In this document: piece after piece, positions 32,547-45,820 of the stretch
Layout: every line of letters starts with the position of its first letter
Position numbering within the stretch: position 1 is the stretch's first letter
DNA from: Lumbricus rubellus
Taxonomy: Eukaryota; Annelida; Clitellata; Crassiclitellata; Lumbricidae
Length of the DNA: 64,000 nt
Assembly: GCA_945859605.1 (NCBI GenBank)
Contig: OX243814.1
Coordinates: 26,986,230-27,050,229 of the forward strand
Direction of reading: 5' to 3'
Translations under genes and position numbers: made by a program
The notes under the pieces: generated by a model
What the model was told of the DNA's origin: nothing
Databases searched by the model: none
The model's input: only the letters and a program-made list of their open reading frames with translations

Positions 32547-33947
32547 TGTCCAGCAGAGAAAGACTCATTATAAGCTTGCGGTTGACCAGCACGGAGGTTA
32601 TTTACATTAAAATAAAAATGGACGTTCATGCGACGACGCCTGACTAAAATTTCTCTCTCAGTTCAAATGGAAATATTATTTGCCACCGGGGTTGCAAATT
32701 ATTATTATAGGCTTCAGCAATTACGATATGTCTTTTGCAGCAAAATTCTGGAAAAATATCCTATTGTTTCCGTTTAGGATGGATATGAAAAACAAACTTT
32801 TTAAAGTTGTGTAGGCTATTTCGTAACATTTTCAGAACGTCGCAACTCCCAGTTTAAAAAGTTCAATTCCCATGTAGCCTACAACACAATTATTACAACA
32901 AAGTAGGCCTACAGGGTATACAACTCCTGTTTAATACAACTACTCAACACAATTTCATATATTTCCTTGATCTATCTAACTGAAAATGATTAACAAGCAG
33001 CGTTGTTTGAGCAAATACGTACCATGTCCACTGATAATAATTAATGCTCGCTCTCTGGAGAAGAAGTCAAGCACGTTTCGTTCACTTCTAGCTCAAGCAA
33101 CAGATTCTACAGATTTAGTGTCACCGTATTAAAAATAATGTTAAAGCCCTTATTAAACGTTGTTAAAAGTTTAACTCCTGCAAACCTTTGTAAAACTGAT
33201 CAAAACTACAACAGCAGATGAAAACCAAAATGAAACTAATCAGATCCGAAAGACCTCGCGAACCCAATGGCATGTCAATCAAATATTAATCTGCCAAAAC
33301 CGCCGGTTTGAAATTCCCAAAGCATAACAACAACACACACATACAAGCACGAACGCACACACAAATAAACATTTATATAAAATATACATTTTAACTGTTC
33401 TTTCCATTGTTTTTGTTACCTAGTAGCTAACGAGTTCTTCAAATTCTGCAAATAGTCATGGGCGTTGTTAAAACTTACATTACATTTGACCAACTTGACC
33501 GGATATCAACATTATGGTGTTTATATGGACAAGTACATGTAAGACCTTTGAAAACGCCAAATTTAGGCCTACAAGGCCCTACTTGATTGTATTCACACGT
33601 ATATAATATATGTGTATGTAAACAAAATACATGTAATCACATTACATATAATCTGCGCCAATAATATCTATAATGCAAACGATATTACTTACAGGCGCAG
33701 TCATTAATAATTAATTTAAAATGAGCCGTGTCATGTATAAGCTTACATGTTCGAAGCTGCTTTCGTTTCGTTTAAGTGCTCGTACACCAGTGTTACTACG
33801 GACCTGCTTTTATAAGTAACTATAGTCCATACCCCCTCCTCATTTGGGCTTGTCGGGATGGGTGTGTTGTTGTCATGGAAACTCTGGCTATTTACACGTC
33901 GTCGGGTAACTCAGTGCAGATGATACTTTGCTGACTGTGGGTCCTTT
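32547..33947. other. No gene seen
   Basis: About 1.4 kb of AT-rich sequence without a recognised feature. Confidence 0.4.
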
Positions 33948-34345
<398 letters not shown>

Positions 34346-35140
34346 AAATTCAATTCCTGGCATCTGTCGAAACTCAGCATCCGATAAACATATCAGGCTG
34401 AATGAAGACAGCACACGAGATGATCTTCTGGACCTGGAATTAGAATAAAAACAAGCACATCAAAGAAGAGTTGGACGAAGAACCTGAAGTCGGCCTAACG
34501 ATCAAGCGGATAGGCTGTATAGCCTACCCCTTCACTCGTATAAATATTTCAGGCTCTTTACTTCTGACCCCGCTCCCCTTCGGGATCACACGTACTTTGG
34601 CCGACTCATCTGCAGTGCCAATGTGTTTGGCCATTGAATGCTACATGTACATCTGGTGGTGTGTTTGTTGCTCAAAGACTCTCCTGCGATGCTCTGCCGT
34701 ATGCTGTGTTTACTTTGTATGAGATATACTCGATTATGCCGTTGAATCAAATAGCAACGATGTGGATAACGATATGGATAACGATAATGGTAATTGCAAT
34801 GAGAATGGCAAAGGTAATGATAATAAACAAATGACAATGATGATAATAATGATAGAATGTGTTAAAAACAGAGACTATACGTGGCATCAACATCGTAATT
34901 ATTCTGGGCTATGGTCGACTTCACATTCAATCGTGATGTGGGTCCGCAAACCAACAGCTTACCCACCATCCATGCAAACATCAATCAATTCCTTTACACT
35001 TGACCTATTTCTCTCTCTTTGTTAGTTTTTCCTGCGCACAGGGTGCATTCAAATATGTGTGGTGTAATAAAGATGCAGTGGAATGCTTAGTCTATAAGAA
35101 CTCTTACCCTGTCTCATGTTTTGTTTGTATGTGCAGTTGC
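34346..35140. other. No gene seen
   Basis: A short GATAACGATATG repeat near 34760-34830 only. Confidence 0.4.
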
Positions 35141-35276
35141 TATAGCGCCTCTTCAAAAATACTACTCAGAGGCGCTCCCGACTACAACGCGGACACTGAA
35201 TCGTAATTTCACGCCGAAGCGCTGAGCAATTGCGTGTGAAGGACTTGCCCCAAAGTCCCTATATATATACGGCGGT
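35141..35276 (-). mobile_element. tRNA-derived SINE (copy 4), head missing
   Basis: Minus-strand tail hairpin (plus TATAGCGCCTCTTCAAAA ... AGAGGCGCTCCCGAC), the GGCGTGAAATTACG body and the GGGCAAGTCCTTCAC block. It stops before the tRNA-like head. Confidence 0.82.
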
Positions 35277-35800
35277 TTCAGGGGATCCTCCACCTTCCAA
35301 CTCTCGACCCAGACGACGCCCTCTCTGATCCTCTAGCCATCGCATTTAGACCTCCTATGGACTACTCTTACTGACACCCATATGACTCAAAGCAGCGCTC
35401 GTGGATAAGCTGGTGCCCCGCGCTAGGCTTTCGAGTGGCGCATGGCTTTTTTAACGTGCAGTCGTAAAAACACTTGCAGTTGTAAAAGCAATCTTGTGCA
35501 TTGAAAATCATTAGAAAATGTTAACTGCAGTCGATTTGCCATGTAAGAACGGAATAGAACGAAAAGGCCAACTTTCAGTCGAATGATTAAAACGAAGGTC
35601 ATCAGATTTTTCGGCGGAGACTTGCAATTTTTTTGGCAATTTCTGACGAGCGACTTATAAGAAGGTCGTCAGAAAATTTCCGCCAAAGGCACACTTGAGA
35701 TTCAAATTGCGGGCTGTACACTTCCAAAAATTCCTCCAAAAAGCCCTGGAGTGGCTCTTTAGAAGTCCGGAGATTACGATTACGATTACAATTAAGACGG
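35277..35800 (+). mobile_element. Decayed retroelement 3' region hosting a MITE
   Basis: GCGCTCGTGGATAAGCTGGT at 35395 recurs in similar form at 49027. CTTTCGAGTGGCG|...|CTCTTTAGAAGTCCGGAGAT matches the intact arrangement CTTTAGAGTGGCGCTGTAGAAGTTTGGAGATC at 43680-43712. So this is one repeat split by the MITE at 35441-35748. Its family is not identified. Confidence 0.5.
35441..35748. mobile_element. hAT-like MITE (copy J4) carrying the hairpin module
   Basis: Starts CATGGCTTTTTTAACGTGC and ends CCAAAAAGCCCTG. Flanks GAGTGGCG and GAGTGGCT match at 7 of 8. The ends belong with the J family, but the middle contains AAGGTCATCAGATTTTTCGG and AAGGTCGTCAGAAAATTTCC, the module otherwise seen in the CATAGGCGTA family. 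Confidence 0.78.
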
Positions 35801-36120
35801 TGGAACCTGGCAATCACCTAATGAATTAAATGGTAGGCAATCTGTATCTTGATAATTATGAATAAACTTATGAAGACAGAATTAATTACCTTCCTCAGGC
35901 AACATGCAGCGCTGCTTGCACCGGTTATCAAGGCGCAGTTACAAAGACCCACTCTTTCAAATGAACCTATCGTAGGTTTATGGGCACATAATCCCTTCTT
36001 TCATTCGATTTTAATACATTAGATGTCCATTCACGGCTGAGACTTTACAGACCTGAGCTGTTTGCTGTAGCCTCAGGAGGTATAGGCGCGCTACATAATC
36101 TTCTACCGACAAGAGCGATT
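35801..36120. other. No gene seen
   Basis: Nothing recognised. Confidence 0.4.
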
Positions 36121-37365
36121 TGCGATGTTGTAAAAAAAAGAACCAGTCCCGGCGCTAAATAACTTGAGGCCCCCATACCTTGAGCTGTCATCTCAGCAAA
36201 ATTTATCATAATATAAATGCTGAAAGACATGGTATAAGACTTCAATAAAATTAATGTCCCCTCCCAATTGTTAAATTTTTTGGAATTTCCATGCTGTAAT
36301 GGTAGAATTTTAAGCTGTCATAATTTAAAAATTGCTAATTTTTCAATGTTGTTAGTCATGGTTTAGGACTTCAGAGTGTCCACTCTTTATTGTTTAAATT
36401 TGTCCGCTTTGCCAACTGTAATGGTAGCATTTATAGGCTGTCATCTTAACAAAATGCTCATTATTGATGGGCAATGGATGATACTTATGAAATATTTCTG
36501 AAATATTGGGGATACAAGGATTCCGTCCCAATCACAAATTATGGGGCCGTGCCTCTGTCCGCACCCCAAAAAGTCTCTCCTCTTTGGTTGAAGGACAATG
36601 CTCTATATTTTGCGTAATATTATTTTGTATGCTTTGCGTTAAAACATAATTCGGTGCGAGGTTTCAGGAATGAACAGTCGTGAAAGGTATAATTACCAGC
36701 TACATTTGAGGCCCCTTGCAAACTTGAGATCAGACACATACCAAGGACATCTGGGACCCTACACAGGCTTTAATGTTTGGGCCTCACGCAGGTTTTATTT
36801 TGAGTCCAATTAGCAATTAGAATAAGTTACAATTTATAAACGTTTTGTTTGAGAACGTGGACGAAATTGCCTTAGTTAGTTAAATGGCTTTATACTTGCG
36901 CCCAAAATCAGTTTGATATTTGCATTAGGTAAGCCTATATGCTATGGAAGTACCACATGGTTAGTTGAGGGGGCCTCATAATTGAAATTGCTTAGGGCCT
37001 CACTCTGCTCAAATCCGGCCCTGGTTGAGGCTTGCACCAGACCGGATCTGTACAGCTTTAAATAGGCATAATAACCAGCTAAATTTGGAGGCCCCTTTCA
37101 ACTCGAGGCCCCCCCGGCCGGGGGGTACGGGGGGTGCTAGCGCCGGCACTGAAAAGAACCAATGTTGTAAAAACAGAACCAATGTTGTAAAAAAAACAAT
37201 GTGGTTAAAAAGAGAACCAATGTTGTAAAAAAAACAATGTTGTAAAAAAACAATGTTGTAAAAAAAACAATGTGGTAAAAAAGAGAACCAATGTTGTAAA
37301 AAAGAACCAATGTTGTAAAAAAAACAATGTGGTAAAAAAAGAACCAATGTTGTAAAAAAAGAACC
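36121..37365. repeat. 18-bp minisatellite (AACCAATGTTGTAAAAAA)n, split by a MITE
   Basis: A single unit remnant (GATGTTGTAAAAAAAAGAAC) lies at 36123-36143. The main array is at 37152-37365, with GTTGTAAAAAA/GTGGTAAAAAA variants and optional GAGAACC. The MITE at 36144-37151 sits between. Confidence 0.88.
36144..37151. mobile_element. hAT-like MITE, CAGTGCCGGCGCTA family, 1.0 kb
   Basis: Ends CAGTCCCGGCGCTAAATAA and (reverse complement) CAGTGCCGGCGCTAGCACC. AAAAGAAC on both sides is a perfect 8-bp TSD. Inside, an AGGTATAATTACCAGCTAC segment (36688) recurs near 37064, and CTCAAATCCGGCCCTG at 37010-37023 looks like the right terminus of another hAT-like family, so the interior is a mosaic. Confidence 0.92.
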
Positions 37366-39059
37366 GTGTCGTTTTGCGTCAGATTTCGCATTTGCAGCTG
37401 TAACTGAAGGAAAGTAATTGCACTCAACTACAGGCATTGGGCGTTTTTTGTTCTGATCGCATGCTACGAATAGCACATGTACTCATTTGTCTGGATATTC
37501 ACAGGTCGCCGTTGACGCAATTATGCTGTCTAGAATAGATTCTTCAGACAACCTAAGCCGATCATTACCTGGCCGTTTAAGACTATACCTCCATGGAATA
37601 ATCAGGTTAACCAGGATAGACAGGCAACAACTCCTTTAAACCTATGAGGATTGCTGCACGCCCCTCCCAGTCCTGGTGCTACTTAGATATAAGATTAGCT
37701 GCCCCCAGGAGAGATTGCCCGCAGCCGACTTGAAAGGTGCTGTTGACGTTAACATTCAGCTGCTTCATCGACAACAATGTCATGAGGGAATATATGTCAG
37801 GGACAAAATGGCACAGACAAAATGTCATGATAATGAACTGACAGGAGACAAATGTCACGAACAAAACAACACGAACAAAAATGGCATCCGTACAATATGT
37901 ATCCAATTGCCTGAAATGAAAAAAAACAGAGGCTATACGATCTTTTGAAAATAAATAGCAGTAGCCTAAGTGTTTTTGGGTAAATACTATGACCTTCACC
38001 AAATGAACTTTAAAATATTGCTCAAGACATTTGGTTTAGAGCTCTTTTATCAATATTTTTTCGTGACAACATTGACCTCAATTATCTTTTCAAATTCATA
38101 CGCCACGGCGCGCCGTAAACTTCATAATTTTTTACCTAATTTGTCGAATCCGCAATAATATTACGTCTCGAATCGACCGTGAAAGCGCCTCTTCCTCATT
38201 CCCATGGCTGGCAGTGAATAAGATATAACTCCGCGAAAGATGCAATATGGCTTATCTTATGCCCTGGAATCCTAGATCCTCTCCACCAGTTCTCAGCTTA
38301 TCCCAACCATCAGCTACGATCGAGATGTGTAATCTAATCTTCTCATCGCCTGATAAGCAGTATCGTCTGAATAACTTTTTTCTACAGCTCCCTTATAAAA
38401 ATTGCTTTGACGTCTTGATGTATTAACACATACGCTGTCAAGTCAACTTCTCTCGTCTTGAAAATTCGCTCTGCGCCGACTTTGCGCAAACCCCAGTATT
38501 CCATCGGGTTAAAAAGACATTTTCTCCAAAGAACTATCAAGCTATCTCTACATATCTATAGGCCTACTCTCAATCAATTCCAAACTGCTGGTGGAGGTAT
38601 TTGAGAGTAGTCAGCATTCACCTAATAAAATCTCTCTCCTTTCCAATCTCCGTAAGCCTATATATAGGCCTAGGCCCTATAGGCCTATACATAATATTAT
38701 GTGTAGACTATATAGCCCATTACTAAAAATAGTCATAGCCTACGACTTTTGGGGTTTTAATTTAGAGGTAGGTCCTATTAGTTAATTATTTTCGTTTTAA
38801 CTAGGATACACCATATTTCATATAGGCCTAGTTAAATTTCTGCCTTAACTAAGCAAATATGGCTTAACTTTAAGTTTGTACATTTTAGTTAACTTTTTCC
38901 CATCATTGTCGATTATGATAATTGGGCTACACATAGTAGCCTACACATCTTCCCCGCCTGCAACACTGACCAGCTCGGTTTTATTTTGTCTCTGTTGGTT
39001 TACATTCTCCCCATGCATCCTTGTAAACGCAACAGCTGATCCAGGCTATTACCTGACTC
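37366..39059. other. No gene seen
   Basis: A few GACAAAATGTCATGA-like units occur at 37800-37870. Otherwise nothing recognised. Confidence 0.4.
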
Positions 39060-39077
39060 ATAAGCTCAGACCTATAG

Positions 39078-39185
39078 TCCTATATATATATATAAATACA
39101 TATACATAATTATACAGATACATATACACATACATATACATATACATACACATACACATACACACCCTACATACATATATATTCC
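39078..39185. repeat. (TA)n/(CATA)n microsatellite
   Basis: TATATA followed by ACATATACATACACA-type units. Confidence 0.93.
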
Positions 39186-40115
39186 TGATCCTAAAGACGC
39201 TCCAGAGAAGAAAAATGTGCGTAGGCCTATACCATAAATCGTCGAATCCTGATGCGTTTTACGACAAGCCTTTCCTGTGATTCTGTCATGCTTTCAGCTA
39301 AACTACACCGTAGCACAGCGGTTGCACATGCAGCACTTAACTACATGTCTTGTAACAGAATATATTTCCACGTGCCCAGCAACCATAGACGTCTCCCTGC
39401 ACTGACCTACACGCTAGAGACGTTATTATTACTACTTCACTGATGGAGAAGAACTATCGTCTCATTATAATTATAATACGTTTAGAACACGCACCTAGGC
39501 TATAACAATTACAGACGGGAGGTGCCGAGGAAAGCATTTGCTTAAATACAAAGACAAATAGCACGCCAACTCTTTTCAGTGTCTGATTAGATAGAAGCGT
39601 ATTTGCAAACTACAGTTTCTAATCTCTAAGGTCGAATAAAGCTATTTAGACGATGTGCCTCTAAGCGAAACAGTCGAGTAGAGAAATAAATAGAGCTTGG
39701 AATTGGTTAGAACGAGATAAGATAAGAGGAAGATGGCCTACAGCTATATACGCGAGAGTAAAGAAATTCCTTAATATGTCTGTTTACTGGCACACAGCCT
39801 ATTGCAGTGTTTTTATTTTTTCATCTGTGAGAAAAAATTTCATATAAATAATTTGGCAATATAATCAATTGAGCCAGGAATGAAATCTTGGTCATTGATT
39901 ACAATAGGTATATCCAAACAGAATGAAGACAATAGCCTATAACGGTAGAGTCTTGTACTCCAAACCCCAGACACATAGGAGCATGTGGCCTATCACTACA
40001 ATAAAATGAGACCACAGAGAGTCCAAAACAGCACATTACATAATTATACAATATAATATATATTTTTATATATATGCAGCTGCGTGATATAGGCTAGCCT
40101 ACATGTACATGTATA
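39186..40115. other. No gene seen
   Basis: Nothing recognised. Confidence 0.4.
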
Positions 40116-40339
40116 CAGGCATAAATGAACCTTGCAACTTTGATATATCCTGATATATATGGTAGCTAGCGCTGTTGCAGGCATATAAATAAAACCAAAA
40201 CTAGTATCAGCTCGAATTTTTTTCAGGGCTAATACTAGGGTGAAATATCTTTAATTTGACTCATAAAGCATAAATAAATTCAAAACATTGGCGGAGTTAT
40301 ACGCATGCAAAGTTGGTTCGTTTATGCTGGACCACCCTG
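40116..40339. mobile_element. Tc1/mariner-like MITE with a damaged left end
   Basis: Right end (reverse complement) CAGGGTGGTCCAGCATAAAC followed by GAACCAACTTTG. Left end CAGG then CATAAATGAACCTTGCAACTTTG, which matches after about ten missing bases. TA flanks both sides. Confidence 0.68.
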
Positions 40340-43300
40340 TAGATAAGTGGTAATTTAAAAGGTCGTTTCACGGCGTTAACAATCACCTGGACGAAAACAG
40401 TCGGGTATAATGTTACATGTTAAAGCGATGAAGGCGGAAGCGCTTCAATTAGGAGGAGATGGTCGCCTGGCTCCACCTGTCGTGACAATCAGCAACAGCA
40501 GCAGCTGCAGCTGATGCCAAAGCAAAAACAACCAAACGATCCATGCTTTGTCTAGAATGTCATCGTCGCCGTCGCTTGTGACAGGTATTATATTACATCG
40601 AGAGGAGACACACCGTTGTTTACCATTTCCAAGCGATGGTTTCTGCGCTGGAGGGAACAGAGCGAAATGCTGATGAAGTCCGTTGCCTTCGCTCGACCTT
40701 CGTCCACCGATGACATCGATCAAACATGGCAGCTGCGTCTCCATGGCTACGAGCTGTCGTTACCATAGTGACAAACTTCCACTCCAGCTCAACTTACGCT
40801 GTATGTCAACGCACCTCCCCCCAACCCTCCAACCCCAAACACGAAGACAGAAGATCGGAGATGACTATTATTTTCCGCTTTGATGATTATTATTAGAAAT
40901 GCAAAACTGATGGAAGATATTGTATGGTCTATGTAATATATCTTATGGTCTATGTAATATATATTTGCAAATTTAATAGGATTTTTATGATATTGCCTAT
41001 AAGTCAACAAAATTCAAAGAAAAGGAAAAAGAAACTCATTTCCCCTATGGTATTTTAATATGGCTTTTAGTAATGGAGTATCAAAAGAGATTTCACGACT
41101 CCAACATTACGTGATGTAAGCTTATTGCTCAGACTTGTTTTGCTCTACTTAAATACACAGCCAAATATTTTCTTGTAGGCCTAAAGACAAGACTTCAAAG
41201 TTTTTCTGTTTTTTATTTTATTTCGATAGGACATAATTTATTATATCTACATTTTGGTGTTTAATAACAGTAATGCGTCTAGCGCCATTTATTCGGGAAA
41301 TTGGAACAGTAAAACACCCTCAATGAATGGGGTGATGGACTTGGCTATAGTAGCCTACACTACACACTACACAGCCTGGCTATTTGCGACCTGAATGGAT
41401 GCAACCACACAACTATGCAATATTCATATTGGGACAAGCACTGGCTGTGAGAATATTTGATGAAATAAGGCGCCAAAGCCCGGAGTTATTAAACAGTGTA
41501 TGAGGAAGTCTGCCAGTGCCGGTCCCAAGCCTGTATAAAGGAGGAGGGCGACACTAATCATCTTTGTCGTTAAACATGTAACAAGTCTGCGTACAGGTAT
41601 ACAAGGAGTTCTCCGACCATGCATCTACCTGGATTGCGTCACAGGCAAACCAGCCTGCAAGCCCAAGGTCTGCTTAAACATTAATTGATCTGATTAGAGG
41701 AGAGTCACCAGGGACACTGAAGGGCACGGAAGGGCACGCTCATCGATCAACCTTTGCTTTGAAGACCGATGGGCTACGGAGGCATGTAGCAGATGGTAGG
41801 CCCTACTTCGGTGAATTCTAGATCAGATAAAAAATCGTGGGTCATAATAGACGAAAATCTGAGAGATGTAAATTATAGATTATTCAGTAGCATCGTAAAC
41901 CAAGGTAACTCAAAGGACCATGCAACGCTGAATGAAACATGCATACTTGCATAGCAACTTAGAATTAGATCATTCAATTAATACGCAGTCTGCAAGCCGT
42001 CGAGAAAAAGATTCGTTAGCTGCAAATAATTATTTCTCTAGCGCTATACTAAAAAGCTATGTGCTGCACGACATCAGCTATTCAAGGACAATGAAAAATT
42101 AGGCTCTGTAGCTGTTCTTATACTCCGAGGCTGCATGCGAAAATGAAGTTGCTAACACTACATAGGGGCCTATTATGCACCCGGTTGGCTTCCTGTGTTC
42201 CCGTTTTCTCTCAGTCCGTCGATACATTTGATTCTTTCTATATATTTCATATGCATGATTTTTATATGATATTCTGCTTGCAACACGAGGTCTAATATGC
42301 GAGGCATGTTAGTGAATATTATTGGCATGTTGCAATGTAATGTATTTACATATCCAAGACAAAGATAGTATATTTCAGGCTGAAATTGTCATGTATCAGG
42401 AGGCAATTACAGCTTATATGTTACTTGAACTCCGAAGACGTGGTATGTTATTGTCTTATAGACCTATCGTAAAATTATATTCCCTACTTTCTCATTGCAG
42501 TCATGCACACGATAAGCTCATTGCACCTGTAGTGAAACGTGAACTCTCAACACACTCTGCGCTGCTGCAGGGCCACTGTAAGAGGTAGTTACAGTTGGAC
42601 GTGTATATGAAATCAGTTTCATTATTTGCGACACCCATTACATTATAACGACTACTACCCGTGTTGCCATGGTCGGATAATTTAGCGTGTTTAAGAAGCG
42701 AACAGAGGGCGTTAGTTTCGCTGGAAGTCACGTGTCCACGGGTCCATTTCTCCGAGTTTCGTTGTGAAACTGGTGATAGTCAAAAAATAATGACATCCTT
42801 TTTACATGTATCTGGCTTCTTCAACGTTTCGCTAGCGAATCGTAAACTACTGTTAGGAAAGTTTAAGTGTAGGTTTTTATGTAGAGCTACAATGAAGCGA
42901 ATACTGACGTATGCCACGTGAAGGCGTTATCGTAAACTAGAGATGATCTGCTAAACTTAGCTTGGAACCAGCTTATTAAAGAGTGCTGTGTCATATCAGA
43001 AGGGTTGTCAACTCAGTGGAAAAGAAGTGAAAAGGCAAGTCTCTTTGTCAGAAGGTCAAAAGGCGCTAGATGATTTGCTAAAGTTGGTTCCATTTATGGC
43101 GAACGAGTCTGAAGAACGGGGAACTCTGCAGGGGGTTCAGGGTGGAAATTCTCGAAGTCTAGATTGGAAAGCCTGAGGACTTTCGCGTCTACAACGTTTC
43201 AAAACGACTAGGTCTACATTAAACAGGGAACTTTATTAGCCTCTTTAGTAGCTGTTATTAGTCCAATTTAGGCCAATTTAGTCCAATTTAGTCCAATGGT

Positions 43301-43680
43301 CTAACTATTGTGGCTTTCTTAATTGATGAAAACCACAAGATATGACATTGCGTAAAATCAGGATCTAGGAAAAGGCCTGTGGACCTGACAAGTGACAATA
43401 GAATTCTAATTGTTCCTAATTAGTCAGAATACCATGGACTGGAATATTAGTTGGGCCACAATTTAATAGTTTCTACTGAGAGAACACGAGTCAAATTAAT
43501 GCTACAGATCCTGTTGATCAGATCTATGCCACAAGCATTACTGAAATATTCGTTCGTTTAGTAGGCCTATATAAGATCCAAAGTAGCCAGTATATAGCCT
43601 TCGAAATTGCGATGCAAAGTTTACCAGATGTTGGGGTTGAATACCAGACAAGCAAAGCTTATAGGCCCAATATTGAGGAG
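40340..43680. other. 3.3 kb with no gene or repeat recognised
   Basis: Short open frames (for example 42661-42921, 42322-42588, 40445-40744) lack family motifs. This is the longest stretch with little repeat content, so unannotated exons or non-coding genes could be here, but nothing in the sequence supports one. Confidence 0.4.
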
Positions 43681-43735
43681 CTTTAGAGTGGCGCTGTAGA
43701 AGTTTGGAGATCACGATTACGATCACGCATACATC
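43681..43735 (+). repeat. Retroelement tail GAGTGGCGCT with GATTACGATCACG end
   Basis: CTTTAGAGTGGCGCTGTAGA followed by AGTTTGGAGATCACGATTAC. It is the same tail that hosts the MITE at 35441. Confidence 0.55.
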
Positions 43736-43807
43736 CAAGTAGACTTTAAGGAAATGTGCTGAATGAAGTGTGTCACGCGAAATTGCAAAACAACACAAAT
43801 GAAATAC

Positions 43808-44013
43808 ATTGTGGGGCGCGGTGGTGTAGTGGTTGATTCAGTGCCTTGTAGCCGGAAGGATTCAGGTTCGAATCAACGTCAAGCCGCCGCGTAGGGACCT
43901 TGAGCAAGTCCTTCACTTGCAATTGCTCGTGCGCTTCGACATGAAACTCCAATGCAGTGACCGCGCTGTAGTCGGGAGCGCCTCTGAGCAGCGTGCTTGA
44001 AGGGGTGCTATAG
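43808..44013 (+). mobile_element. tRNA-derived SINE (copy 5), full length
   Basis: Head GTGGGGCGCGGTGGTGTAGT, B-box GGTTCGAATC, body CCTTGAGCAAGTCCTTCACT and the tail hairpin GGGAGCGCCTCTGAGCAG ... GGGGTGCTATA. With 8240-8442 it is the most complete copy. Confidence 0.9.
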
Positions 44014-44037
44014 CAAATGCACTGCCTAAGATAACAC

Positions 44038-44192
44038 CATGGGCGGAGTTTGGTTTCCGTTCTTGGAGGGGCTAATCCTTTCTTAGGGGGGCTAAGCTCG
44101 GAAAAAGATACAATTTTCATGGTAAAAAAGCTGAATTTGGGCCTTCTTGGGGGGGCTTAGCTCCCCCTAGCCCCTGATAAACTCCGCCCATG
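44038..44192. mobile_element. hAT-like MITE, CATGGGCGGAGTTT family (copy H2)
   Basis: Ends CATGGGCGGAGTTTGG and AAACTCCGCCCATG, flanked by GATAACAC on both sides (perfect 8-bp TSD). Confidence 0.95.
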
Positions 44193-44705
44193 GATAACAC
44201 AATAATATAATACAATACGGCACAATAGGCTACATTACAATATGAATCAACAGTTTATTATATAATACTTAACATACATGACATATGACAATACATGTAT
44301 CTACAATACATGCACAGATAGAATACAACGCATAGGATACATTCCAATTTCCAGTGCAAATAGGTCTACATTAACCCTACTATACTGCATGATAACCGCA
44401 TTGTAATGGCAAATTGTTTATGTTGTTCAACACAAGACATTAATTTTAACTGGTTGCTTTAAGAAGACGATGGCGCAATAAACCGCTGCTGGTCCACAAC
44501 TCCAGATGTAACATTGGAGACATTGAGGTCAAAGTAGAAGTGGCAGCAAATTATCATGCGAAATAGACCAGCCACTATAATAACCCAAACCAGCCACTTC
44601 TGCTTCATTATACTCGGAGATCCGTATTTGTTATTTAGCTCTGTATGTAGCGTCGGAGTGACCATGCATACAACGAGACAATTTATCTGAGGTCACCACG
44701 GTGCA
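44193..44705. other. No gene seen
   Basis: AATA/ACAATAC-rich on the left; otherwise nothing recognised. Confidence 0.4.
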
Positions 44706-44845
44706 TTAGTGCGCGCGCGCGTCTGTCTGTGTGTGTGTAGGCATGTGTGTTTGCGTGTAGGACTGTAGGTGTGTGTGTGTAGGTATGAATATATGTGTGT
44801 GTGTGCGTGCGTGTGTGCGTGTAGGTGTAGGTGTGTGCGTCTGAA
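44706..44845. repeat. (GT)n/(GTGC)n microsatellite
   Basis: GCGCGCGCGTCTGTCTGTGT followed by GTGTGTAGG variants. Confidence 0.92.
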
Positions 44846-45184
44846 ACTCTGAATAGCGGCGGCCATCCTTCCAAGTGAATTGTTCTTCTCGCCACAAGTT
44901 TGAAAGAAACAAGTGCGGGTCAGCTAACACGTGCACTTATCAACCAATACATTCGACTGAGTGTGCTTTTATTCATGGAAGAAAACTAATTAACAGCAAC
45001 ACAATGACAAATGTGACCAATAGCCAATCTCGAATTCTACCCAAGATAGAGATAGTGCTACTATGGTCAAAGCGTTGTATGATGCTCATTACAAAGAATC
45101 ATTATTTTGTTCAAGCTCTTTGATTCCAACCACGTTTATTGCTGCTGCTGCTGTGTGTATAAATTATGTGCAAACAATCATGTA
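44846..45184. other. No gene; candidate poly(A) signal for the GPCR at 45140-45135
   Basis: TTTATT on the plus strand at 45135-45140 reads AATAAA on the minus strand, about 680 bases beyond the GPCR stop. It is a possible polyadenylation signal, unproven. Confidence 0.3.
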
Positions 45185-45420
45185 CAAGGTGGGCAAAAAA
45201 TACCCCTAGGTTTTTGCCAATATCTTGACCAAAAGTAAGAATTTTGAAATGAAAATTTACAGTCGTAAAGGCAATTCATATATACACATGATGGCCAGAT
45301 TTCATCAAAATATTTCAAACACGACAAAAGTTATAACACTTTTAGTGAGGTCACCCACCAGTTTTTGACGAGTCAAGATACTGTCAAAAATCTTAGAGGG
45401 GTCTTTTTTGGCCCACCCTG
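45185..45420. mobile_element. Tc1/mariner-like MITE, 236 bp
   Basis: Ends CAAGGTGGGCAAAAAATACC and (reverse complement) CAGGGTGGGCCAAAAAAGAC. The inverted repeat extends about 46 bp with mismatches, through TATCTTGAC. TA flanks both sides. It lies downstream of the GPCR stop and could be part of its 3' untranslated region. Confidence 0.82.
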
Positions 45421-45429
45421 TATAACAGG

Positions 45430-45655
45430 CTATACAGGAGGAGAAGACAATCTGGAATGCATGGGCACACTCCATGTTGCGTCTAATCCTCGAGCACTTG
45501 AGACAACGTTCTCTACTCTTGTGATTGTCCTCTCTCTAACCGCGGTCGGGTCTGGAGCGCCTCTGAGTAGTTGTTCTTGAAGTGGCGCTATATAAATCTC
45601 TGAAATGAATGAATGAATGCACGAATGAATGAATGAATGAATGAATGAATGAATG
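45430..45655 (+). mobile_element. Retroelement 3' end with hairpin tail and (GAAT)n
   Basis: GGAGCGCCTCTGAGTAGTTG ... AAGTGGCGCTATATAAAT at 45554-45597 is the shared LINE/SINE tail, followed by a (GAAT)n run. The 120 bp to its left carry no tRNA head, so this is probably a LINE fragment. Confidence 0.65.
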
Positions 45656-45769
45656 AGAAGACATGCTACAGTGAATTAACAGAATTACCAATCTGGATAA
45701 GAATAAATGCAGTTGAATTTTTTTATCTTTCTATGTCAACTCACCTAACAGATAGATTGAACGGCCTCT

Positions 45770-45812
45770 CCATCTCTCTCCCTCTCTCTCCCTCTCTCTC
45801 CCTCTCTCTCTG
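45770..45812. repeat. (CTCTCTCC)n microsatellite
   Basis: Four to five units just beyond the GPCR stop codon. Confidence 0.9.
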
Positions 45813-45820
45813 TCGTCGTC

